Shown here: positions 1 to 4,980 of the stretch, in pieces
Layout of the letters: each line of letters opens with the position of its first letter
Numbering within the stretch: the stretch's first letter is position 1
From: Bacillota bacterium
GTDB lineage: Bacteria; Bacillota; Clostridia; Lachnospirales; Lachnospiraceae
Direction of reading: 5' to 3'
Assembly: GCA_023428655.1 (NCBI GenBank)
Contig: JAEYXC010000047.1
Span: 1 to 5,351, forward strand
DNA: 5,351 nucleotides
The notes under the pieces: generated by a model
Database searches by the model: none
Told to the model about the DNA's origin: nothing
Seen by the model: the letters and a program-made list of their open reading frames with translations, nothing else
Made by a program: the position numbers and the translations under genes

Positions 1-1409
1 AGACTTTTTGCCAATAAGACCTTTTTCTTCTGCCCACCACTGAATTCACTGATATCCTTCTCAAATTGTACCCTGGAGAAATCTAATTGCCTTAAAACCG
101 TTTTAAATATTGTCTCATCCACCCCATAGTTCACTGCAAAATCCTTCAGATTACCTTTAAGAAATGAGGTATCCTGAGATACATAGGAAACCTTTAATCC
201 TGGGGCTACATAATAACGGCCGGTGTGCTCCACCTCTTCCCCAAGTAAAAGCTTAAATAGGGTGGTCTTGCCCGAGCCGTTACGCCCCTTTATGGCAAGT
301 CGGTCTCCCTTGGTTAAGGTAAAATTAATTTCTGAGGAGATTCGTCTACCCTCGTAATATAGGCTTAGCCTCTCCGCTTCCATGAGTCTTTTGCCCGGAA
401 ATTCAAGAGTGTTTATTTTCAGTGCCTCAGACCTCTCAATATTTTTCAGTAAGCTTTTCTTCTCCTCGATGGCTTCCAGCTTACGCCTCTCGATTGACTT
501 TGCTCTCTTCATCATCTTTGCTGACTTATGACCAATCGCGCCCCGATCCGCAGCATGAGTTCCAATCTTGGAGGCTTCGATCTGATCGGACCATCCCATT
601 GCTCTCCTTGCCGACTCTGATAAAACGGTAATATCCTTCCTAAGCTGTTCATTCGTCTCAAGCTCATAATTATCCTGTCGTTCCTTATTCTGATTCCATG
701 AAGAGTAATTCCCCTTCTGTATCTCAACATTAGAACGATTAATGGATAACACATGGTCAATGCACTGATCCAGAAAGCTTCGGTCATGGGAAACCAGTAT
801 AAAGCCCTTTTTTGTCTGAAGATAATCTGCTAATATCTGTCTCCCCTCCATATCCAAATGATTGGTGGGTTCATCAATGAGCAGAAAATTGTTCTTCTTT
901 AGAAACAGAGCTGCTAACATGATTTTTGTACGTTCCCCAAAGCTCAGCGTTGCAAAGGGTCTCTCTAAAACATTCCGGTCCACTTGCAGCTTACCTAGCT
1001 CCTTCTCAATCAATTCATCGATGAGGTAGCCATCATGGGACTGATACAGCTCCTGCAATATTCCATAGCGCTCTAGCTGCGGCTCCTTACAATCTGTTTT
1101 AAGGCATTCCTCCATTTCCTCCTCCCATTTTGAATATGGAGCAATCGTATCCCTAATGAGGGTCCCGGTATTTACATTCATATCCTCAACCTCAAAAGGG
1201 AAATAATTGAATTCTACGGACGTTGTAATTGTTCCCCGGTAATCGTATATACCAAGCAGAAGCTTCAAAAAGGTGGTCTTTCCTCTTCCGTTTCTTCCTA
1301 TAAAGCCAAGTCTCCAATCCGTATCCAGCTGAAAGCTTACATGTTCAAAAATATTATCATAGCTTGTATCATAGCTAAAGGTTAAATCATTTACAACAAT
1401 CTGTGACAT
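1..1409 (-). CDS. ABC-F family ATPase, Lsa-type ribosomal protection protein (3' end cut by window)
   Basis: This is a soluble tandem ATPase of the ABC-F class with no membrane segments. Relatives of the Lsa/Vga group bind the ribosomal E site and dislodge lincosamide, streptogramin A or pleuromutilin antibiotics. The frame is open for 469 codons from an ATG with AAAGGAG (1419-1425) nine bases upstream. Domain 1 has Walker A GRNGRGKT (residues 38-45), signature LSFGE (155-159), Walker B and switch FLLIDEPTNHLD (175-186) and SHDR (207-210). A charged, helical linker (about 230-325) carries the GAIGHKSAKMMKRAKSIE stretch typical of the Lsa group. Domain 2 has Walker A GRNGSGKT (375-382) and signature FSGGQ (456-460). 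The second Walker B and switch lie beyond the window, roughly 30-40 residues if the length is the usual ~500. The first signature has Phe where Gly is common. Class assignment is firm. Actual drug resistance is inferred, because some ABC-F proteins are housekeeping translation factors. Confidence 0.93.
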   Translation of the reverse strand, partial: MSQIVVNDLTFSYDTSYDNIFEHVSFQLDTDWRLGFIGRNGRGKTTFLKLLLGIYDYRGTITTSVEFNYFPFEVEDMNVNTGTLIRDTIAPYSKWEEEMEECLKTDCKEPQLERYGILQELYQSHDGYLIDELIEKELGKLQVDRNVLERPFATLSFGERTKIMLAALFLKKNNFLLIDEPTNHLDMEGRQILADYLQTKKGFILVSHDRSFLDQCIDHVLSINRSNVEIQKGNYSSWNQNKERQDNYELETNEQLRKDITVLSESARRAMGWSDQIEASKIGTHAADRGAIGHKSAKMMKRAKSIERRKLEAIEEKKSLLKNIERSEALKINTLEFPGKRLMEAERLSLYYEGRRISSEINFTLTKGDRLAIKGRNGSGKTTLFKLLLGEEVEHTGRYYVAPGLKVSYVSQDTSFLKGNLKDFAVNYGVDETIFKTVLRQLDFSRVQFEKDISEFSGGQKKKVLLAKS

Positions 1410-1490
1410 AATATCACACTCCTTTCATCACTGCCCGATGCCGACATCTTCCAACTATCCAGCCATTTTCCCAGGACTGCCTCTAAATAC

Positions 1491-1521
1491 AAAAACCCAC
1501 AGGAATGCTATTTCCTGTGGG
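1491..1521 (-). terminator. Intrinsic terminator in the ABC-F leader (probable attenuator)
   Basis: On the minus strand a perfect 10-bp stem, CCCACAGGAA with TTCCTGTGGG (1512-1521 and 1496-1505), closes a 6-nt loop. It is followed directly by TTTTTGTATTT. The T tract is only on the minus-strand side, so the terminator acts on transcription running towards the ABC-F gene. It lies 81 bases before that gene's ATG. No convincing gene ends nearby: the last upstream stop codon of a real gene is about 485 bases away. It therefore fits a leader attenuator better than a gene-end terminator. Confidence 0.88.
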
Positions 1522-1558
1522 CTGATTATGGCTGTTTCAAAGGATACCTACTCCATCC

Positions 1559-1606
1559 GAGTAATCAGAGTAAGAGAATCAGGGATTCTACCTGCTTCGA
1601 TTACTC
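1559..1606 (-). promoter_or_regulatory. Leader stem-loop between promoter and attenuator of the ABC-F gene
   Basis: An outer perfect 8-bp stem, GAGTAATC/GATTACTC (1599-1606 with 1559-1566), encloses a 6-bp hairpin, AGAATC-CCT-GATTCT (1575-1589). The outer strand has a second possible partner: the bases at 1601-1607 can also pair over 7 bp with 1567-1573. In addition, 1562-1568 can pair over 7 bp with 1522-1528, next to the terminator. These alternatives are what a switching leader would show. The structure is seen in the sequence; a regulatory role is inferred. Confidence 0.5.
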
Positions 1607-1613
1607 TCTCAGA

Positions 1614-1643
1614 ATCATAGTAACGTATGTAATATGAATACAA
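1614..1643 (-). promoter_or_regulatory. Candidate sigma-A promoter for the ABC-F gene
   Basis: On the minus strand TTGTAT (1638-1643), an 18-base spacer and TATGAT (1614-1619) give a reasonable -35/-10 pair. Transcription would start near 1607, exactly where the leader stem-loop begins, and yield a leader of about 200 nt. The coincidence of start and structure supports it, but the -35 box matches consensus at only four of six positions. Confidence 0.5.
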
Positions 1644-2005
1644 ACGTTTATATTTGAATAGAATGAACCATTACTTGCCCACAAGAAATAAAGCCGGTTT
1701 GGCATTATCTCATCGTACATTCATAAACATCTGCTTTCTACTTATCATTAACATGAAGCATAGAGATCCAATCTTCGACATTCTATAAATCATGCAATCA
1801 TAATTCAATTCGTCAATGCTTATGAACCAATAATCGATTAAGCTGATTAGCAAGTAATAATAATCATTCCCGATACCTCGTTTCCTATCCATTTCATGTA
1901 AATACTTAACTCGTGCTTATATTAACATCCCATCCAGCTTCTGTCAATCCGTAAAATAATAATTCTAATTCACTAACCCTTCCCAACAATCCTTACTCTA
2001 ACTTG
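1644..2005. other. Gene-poor AT-rich intergenic stretch
   Basis: I see no convincing gene here. The longest open frame (minus strand, 1892 to 1710, 60 codons) has no ribosome binding site and a low-complexity product rich in Ile, Tyr and Met, with no recognisable domain. The stretch contains a near-consensus minus-strand promoter (1919-1947), a 10-bp palindrome TAATCGATTA near 1832-1841, and no clear terminator for the iron-sulfur gene that ends at 2006. It may be an untranslated leader, a non-coding RNA or decayed sequence. Confidence 0.5.
1919..1947 (-). promoter_or_regulatory. Near-consensus sigma-A promoter, target unclear
   Basis: On the minus strand a perfect TTGACA (1942-1947) is followed after 17 bases by TAATAT (1919-1924). 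Transcription would start near 1912, about 60 bases beyond the end of minus iron-sulfur gene's coding region plus its trailer, and run towards the ABC-F gene. No well-supported gene starts just downstream. It could give a ~415-nt RNA ending at the terminator at 1491-1521, or act as a distal ABC-F promoter. Confidence 0.5.
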
Positions 2006-2938
2006 TCATAAAGCTGGGGCCTCTCCATTAAATTCCGCTTCATGCTTCAATAGTACACCTATATTTCTAGGTAACGCCGGTAAGCAACCATCGAGTCCAA
2101 GCAGCTTTGTCCTAGACTTCATGCTTTCAGAGAAGGTTTCATAGGGAGCTCCTTCAAGTAGCTGTCTCGTCTCCTCCTCACTAAATCGTACCGATTGCAA
2201 CACATCATCCTTATGCTCCTTATTCATCGGACAGTTCTCCTGACATCTAAGACAATCATACATTGTGTGATGAACTGAATCCGGTAACCACTGCGGAAAT
2301 TCACCCGGAACCTCATTTAGCGTTGACAAGCATCTCTGGTTGTCAATCAGAAATCGCTCCGGTCGGATCGCTCCGGTTGGGCAATTTTTGATACAAAGCA
2401 TACAGTTTCTACAGGACTCTGCCATCGTTACCGGACGCCAATTATCCTCCTCACAGGGGATATCCGTATAATAGGCATTATAAGAAATATTGCTTCCCAA
2501 GCCTTCAATATAGGTAATATTATTTCTACCATAGTCCGCCAACCCACTTTGCACAGATAATCTCTTTAGCGGCAGGTTATCCGCAGAACTGCAGTGATAC
2601 CCTACCTTATTAAAACACTCCTCTATCCAGTCTCCGGCTGCCTCAAAGTCCGGCATAACCAGACTTTTCACCCTATACTCTGTACCCTGCCAGCTCAGCC
2701 CCACTTCTGCATAGAATGGATGCACTAAAGCAACCAACAGAATTGATTTGACATCAAAACCGGCATCCGGATAATTATATTGATATAGTTCCTCCACAAT
2801 CCAGCGCTGAAAGCCATTCAGTTCCTCCTCCTTCTGAAACAACTCCAGCTCCTCCCTTAATTGATTAAGCCGCTTAACCGGTATAAGCACTAGCCGGTCC
2901 ACATGAGAAGCTACCTCTGAAAGCAGATGTTGCTGCAT
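2006..2938 (-). CDS. QueG-like protein with double 4Fe-4S cluster domain
   Basis: The 310-residue product is predicted to be a cytoplasmic iron-sulfur protein related to epoxyqueuosine reductase (QueG), which reduces epoxyqueuosine in tRNA using cobalamin and two 4Fe-4S clusters. Residues 176-187 read CRNCMLCIKNCP. With Cys203 and CLRCQENCP (229-237) this gives eight cysteines in the QueG/ferredoxin double-cluster arrangement. Residues 120-140 (ADNLPLKR, then SGLADYGRNN) resemble QueG's stretch around its catalytic Asp, so Asp120 may be its counterpart. The N-terminal 100 residues look diverged, and only about 70 residues follow the last cysteine, leaving no room for the HEAT-repeat tail of many full QueG proteins. 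The chosen ATG has AAGGGGGAG four bases upstream; longer in-frame starts at TTG 3007 and ATG 2980 lack a spaced site and fall at or upstream of the predicted transcript start. The double-cluster family is firm. The substrate is unknown, and this may be a paralogue rather than true QueG. Confidence 0.8.
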   Translation of the reverse strand: MQQHLLSEVASHVDRLVLIPVKRLNQLREELELFQKEEELNGFQRWIVEELYQYNYPDAGFDVKSILLVALVHPFYAEVGLSWQGTEYRVKSLVMPDFEAAGDWIEECFNKVGYHCSSADNLPLKRLSVQSGLADYGRNNITYIEGLGSNISYNAYYTDIPCEEDNWRPVTMAESCRNCMLCIKNCPTGAIRPERFLIDNQRCLSTLNEVPGEFPQWLPDSVHHTMYDCLRCQENCPMNKEHKDDVLQSVRFSEEETRQLLEGAPYETFSESMKSRTKLLGLDGCLPALPRNIGVLLKHEAEFNGEAPAL

Positions 2939-2942
2939 ATTT

Positions 2943-2951
2943 CTCCCCCTT
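2943..2951 (-). promoter_or_regulatory. Ribosome binding site that fixes the QueG-like start
   Basis: AAGGGGGAG on the minus strand lies four bases before the ATG at 2938. It is the only good Shine-Dalgarno match in front of any in-frame start. It rejects a frame extended 23 codons upstream to TTG 3007. Confidence 0.7.
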
Positions 2952-2978
2952 AATATTCGAATATATGTTCTCATTCCC

Positions 2979-3007
2979 ATAATAATACATTTTCCAAATA
3001 ATATCAA
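2979..3007 (-). promoter_or_regulatory. Sigma-A promoter of the QueG-like gene
   Basis: On the minus strand TTGATA (3002-3007), exactly 17 bases, then TATTAT (2979-2984). Transcription would start near 2972 and leave a 5' leader of about 34 nt before the ATG at 2938. The region is AT-rich, so chance matches are possible, but spacing and position are both right. Confidence 0.6.
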
Positions 3008-3019
3008 TCCTTATTAATA

Positions 3020-3053
3020 AAAATCAATTAATGCCCATTTCTAGGGCGATTTT
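3020..3053. repeat. Interrupted inverted repeat between divergent promoters
   Basis: AAAATC (3020-3025) pairs with GATTTT (3048-3053), and inside it GCCC (3033-3036) pairs with GGGC (3044-3047). Seven unpaired bases sit on one side only. It lies between the divergent promoters of the QueG-like gene and the membrane-protein gene. It could be an operator or incidental; there is no T tract of the kind expected for a terminator. Confidence 0.35.
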
Positions 3054-3104
3054 AGAGAAAACTATATGGAGCCTCAGTTAAATTATGATGGGAAGATAAA
3101 TACA

Positions 3105-3134
3105 TTGATTTTATGCAATCAAATAATGTATAAT
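3105..3134 (+). promoter_or_regulatory. Sigma-A promoter of the membrane-anchored protein gene
   Basis: TTGATT (3105-3110), an 18-base spacer and a perfect TATAAT (3129-3134). Transcription would start near 3141, giving a leader of about 55 nt before the ATG at 3196. The spacer is one base longer than optimal. Confidence 0.7.
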
Positions 3135-3185
3135 ATTACCATGCATTTCGTTTGCATTTATTCACTTTTTTGCATCGAACTTTGT

Positions 3186-3192
3186 GGAGGAG
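3186..3192 (+). promoter_or_regulatory. Ribosome binding site that fixes the start at 3196
   Basis: GGAGGAG lies just before ATG 3196. An in-frame GTG at 3184 would put the initiation codon inside this ribosome binding site, so the GTG start is rejected. Confidence 0.8.
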
Positions 3193-3195
3193 TAT

Positions 3196-3711
3196 ATGCG
3201 AAAACATAAAAAATTGATAGGTTATGCCCTTATTATATTGCTTATCATTTTTTGTTTAATTTACTTTTATCCTAAAAAGATAAATAGAGAATACAATGCA
3301 ATAATGTATCGTTTAGGAGATCGTAATTATTCAGAAAATATTAAGGTGAATATAAACGGATATTTTTCAAAAGGATTACTTAATGGAGAAAAATTTGAGG
3401 GATTTATCACGATAGGAGATAATAAACTATCGAAGATTAATATGAGATTTGATAAATTCAATAGAGGGCTTTTATTCTGTTTTGATGAAAACATAGGGGA
3501 TTATACATCATATGGAGATATGTACTCCAATCAAATGATGAGGGAATTTACTATATGTATTCTTGAAGAAGATGAACAAAGAAATGGAGGCAAGACTTGG
3601 TCTCCCAGCGATGGCTTAATGATTTCTTCTCCAGCAATTAACAGAGTTGAGGCAATAGAGATATCAAATAAGTTAATGAAAGATGTTTTATTCAATACTG
3701 TCTTAAAATAA
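3196..3711 (+). CDS. Membrane-anchored protein of unknown function
   Basis: I do not recognise the family with confidence. The 171-residue product starts with a basic stretch (MRKHKK), followed by one hydrophobic helix (about residues 7-26), so it is probably anchored in the membrane with its C-terminal ~140 residues outside. Cys20 is not in a lipobox, which argues against a lipoprotein. The outer part alternates hydrophobic and polar residues (about 46-125), suggesting a beta-rich fold, followed by an Asp-Gly-Leu-Met-Ile segment (139-143) and a C-terminal amphipathic helix (about 150-166). The gene has its own promoter and ribosome binding site and is flanked by minus-strand genes, so it is a single-gene transcript. 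Its base composition is visibly more AT-rich than that of ilvC or the ABC-F gene, which may mean lineage-specific or acquired DNA. That the gene is real is well supported; its function is not. Confidence 0.8.
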   Translation: MRKHKKLIGYALIILLIIFCLIYFYPKKINREYNAIMYRLGDRNYSENIKVNINGYFSKGLLNGEKFEGFITIGDNKLSKINMRFDKFNRGLLFCFDENIGDYTSYGDMYSNQMMREFTICILEEDEQRNGGKTWSPSDGLMISSPAINRVEAIEISNKLMKDVLFNTVLK

Positions 3712-3742
3712 AACTGAATGATAACGCTAAAAATAATAAATA

Positions 3743-3775
3743 CTGCTTCTGAAAAGCAGCTATCTTACTAAGATA
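3743..3775. terminator. Tandem hairpins between convergent genes, possible bidirectional terminator
   Basis: There are two adjacent hairpins: CTGCTT/AAGCAG (3743-3748 with 3754-3759) and a perfect 7+1+7 palindrome, TATCTTA-C-TAAGATA (3761-3775). On the minus strand the first is followed by TATTTATTATTTTT, so it would make a backup terminator for ilvC read-through. On the plus strand the pair lies 31 bases after the stop of the membrane-protein gene but is followed by only a weakly T-rich stretch. Confidence 0.55.
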
Positions 3776-3803
3776 ACATCCTTTCATAATGAACAACGAA
3801 ACA

Positions 3804-3851
3804 ATACTCATCCGTATTAAGCTACCGCAGCAGCTCAACTCGGATGAGTAT
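3804..3851 (-). terminator. Long hairpin terminator of the ilvC operon
   Basis: An 11-bp perfect outer stem, ATACTCATCCG/CGGATGAGTAT, begins 26 bases after the ilvC stop. On the minus strand pairing continues past a single A-A mismatch through ten more pairs to a TGCG tetraloop, giving about 21 pairs. Three of these are G-U wobbles in the minus-strand RNA and would be C-A mismatches in plus-strand RNA, so the structure belongs to the ilvC transcript. It is followed by a moderately T-rich TGTTTCGTTGTTC rather than a pure T run. Confidence 0.75.
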
Positions 3852-3876
3852 GATACAATCCGTTTCTATTTGATTA

Positions 3877-4887
3877 TTAGTTGTTAATTAATTTTGCTTT
3901 ATTGGTCCAGCTCATCATCTTGCGAAGCTCTGTTCCAACCTTCTCTAATTGATGCTCCGCTTCAATTCTTCTCTTGGCATTGAAGTTCGGGCAGCCTACC
4001 TGATTCTCCAATAACCAGTTGCGTGCAAAGGTTCCGTCCTGAATATCCGTAAGAATCTGCTTCATGGCAGCCTTTGTCTCCGCGGTAATAATCTTGGAGC
4101 CGGTGATATAATCGCCATACTCCGCTGTATTGGAGATGGAGTATCTCATCCCTGCAAAACCACTCTCATTAATCAGATCTACGATCAGCTTCATCTCATG
4201 AATACACTCAAAATATGCACTTTCAGGCTCATAACCAGCCTCAACCAGAGTCTCAAAGCCGGCCTTCATCAGAGCAGTTACACCGCCACAAAGCACTGCC
4301 TGCTCACCGAATAAATCGGTCTCAGTTTCTTCACGGAAGGTGGTCTGAAGCACACCGGCTCTTGCGCCGCCGATGGCAAGTGCATAAGCAAGTCCCAGTT
4401 CATGTGCCTTGCCCGTTGCATTTTGATGAACCGCGATGAGACAGGGAACACCACGACCTTCCTGATACTGACTTCTAACTGTATGTCCCGGGCCCTTTGG
4501 AGCAATCATAAGTACATCTACATCCGCAGGAGGAATGATCTGACCGAAATGAATGCTAAAGCCATGAGCAAACATCAACGCATTTCCGGCTACTAAGTTC
4601 GGGGCAATGGATTCCTGATACATTTTAGCCTGCTTCTCATCATTAATTAAGATCATGATAATATCAGCCTTCTTTGCCGCTTCTGCTGCCGTATATACTT
4701 CAAATCCTGCAGCCTCTGCTTTCGCCCAAGACTTACTGCCTTCATAGAGACCGATAATAACATTCGCTCCTGATTCCTTTGCATTTAAGGCATGCGCATG
4801 TCCCTGACTGCCGTAACCGATGACCGCTATTGTCTTTCCCTCTAATAATGAAAGATTGCAATCCTGTTGATAATAGATCTTAGCCAT
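3877..4887 (-). CDS. ilvC: Ketol-acid reductoisomerase (NADP+), class I
   Basis: The enzyme isomerises and reduces acetolactate and acetohydroxybutyrate to the dihydroxy acids of valine, leucine and isoleucine synthesis, in the cytoplasm, using Mg2+ and NAD(P)H. The 336 residues match the short class I form. The Rossmann fold has GYGSQG (24-29) and a cofactor loop LYEGSKS (47-53); the loop's final Ser suggests NADPH. His108 lies in FAHGFSIHF. Metal and substrate ligands are present: DLFGEQ (Asp191, Glu195), FECIHEMK (Glu227, Glu231) and Ser252 in YSISNT. The start is the ATG preceded by AAGGAGGA, seven bases away. The frame stays open 25 codons further up, but MAKIYYQQD is the usual family N-terminus, and the nearest upstream ATG (4926) touches a GGAGG with no spacing. 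The gene follows ilvN in the same direction with a 93-nt gap, as expected for an ilv operon. Confidence 0.97.
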   Translation of the reverse strand: MAKIYYQQDCNLSLLEGKTIAVIGYGSQGHAHALNAKESGANVIIGLYEGSKSWAKAEAAGFEVYTAAEAAKKADIIMILINDEKQAKMYQESIAPNLVAGNALMFAHGFSIHFGQIIPPADVDVLMIAPKGPGHTVRSQYQEGRGVPCLIAVHQNATGKAHELGLAYALAIGGARAGVLQTTFREETETDLFGEQAVLCGGVTALMKAGFETLVEAGYEPESAYFECIHEMKLIVDLINESGFAGMRYSISNTAEYGDYITGSKIITAETKAAMKQILTDIQDGTFARNWLLENQVGCPNFNAKRRIEAEHQLEKVGTELRKMMSWTNKAKLINN

Positions 4888-4894
4888 TTCTAAA

Positions 4895-4952
4895 TCCTCC
4901 TTAAAATTGTTTTGGAGGAATACCATCCTCCCATTTAAGCCTGCTATGCAGG
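4895..4952 (-). promoter_or_regulatory. Structured ilvN-ilvC gap with competing hairpins over the ilvC ribosome binding site
   Basis: In minus-strand RNA, TCCTCC (4914-4919) can pair with an upstream GGAGGA (4926-4931), forming a 6-bp hairpin with a 6-nt loop. It can instead pair with the ilvC Shine-Dalgarno GGAGGA (4895-4900); that stem is extended by AAAA/TTTT (4910-4913 with 4903-4906) around a CAA loop. The two forms exclude each other: the first frees the ribosome binding site and the second hides it. Just upstream is a third hairpin, CCTGC-ATA-GCAGG (4940-4952). The pairings are directly visible; control of ilvC translation is inferred. Confidence 0.45.
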
Positions 4953-4980
4953 TATCTTGCAATATGTAATGAAGCCGATG

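Noticed and set aside
422..787. Open frames on both strands inside the ABC-F gene
   Set aside because: They are shadows of the uninterrupted ABC-F frame, which has all the expected motifs.
1438..1620. Plus-strand 60-codon open frame
   Set aside because: It runs antisense through the terminator and leader hairpins of the ABC-F gene, with no promoter or ribosome binding site and no family resemblance.
1410..1620. T-box or known metabolite riboswitch in the ABC-F leader
   Set aside because: No T-box sequence or recognised riboswitch core motif was seen; an attenuator without a known aptamer is the simpler reading.
1681..1710. GCC-GGC hairpin followed by TTTATTTCTT on the minus strand
   Set aside because: The stem is only about three pairs, too weak for a terminator.
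1710..1892. Minus-strand 60-codon open frame downstream of a strong promoter
   Set aside because: It has no ribosome binding site, its product is low in complexity with no recognisable domain, and the DNA is AT-rich enough for frames of this length by chance.
2939..3007. Upstream extension of the QueG-like protein to a TTG codon
   Set aside because: The TTG coincides with the -35 box of the predicted promoter, and only the ATG at 2938 has a well-spaced ribosome binding site.
3141..3209. Short frame from ATG 3141 at the predicted transcript start
   Set aside because: It has no ribosome binding site and would require leaderless translation through the downstream gene's ribosome binding site.
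4215..4596. Several open frames on both strands inside ilvC
   Set aside because: They are shadows of the conserved ilvC frame.
4888..4962. Upstream extension of IlvC by 25 codons
   Set aside because: The family N-terminus and the AAGGAGGA site both point to ATG 4887.
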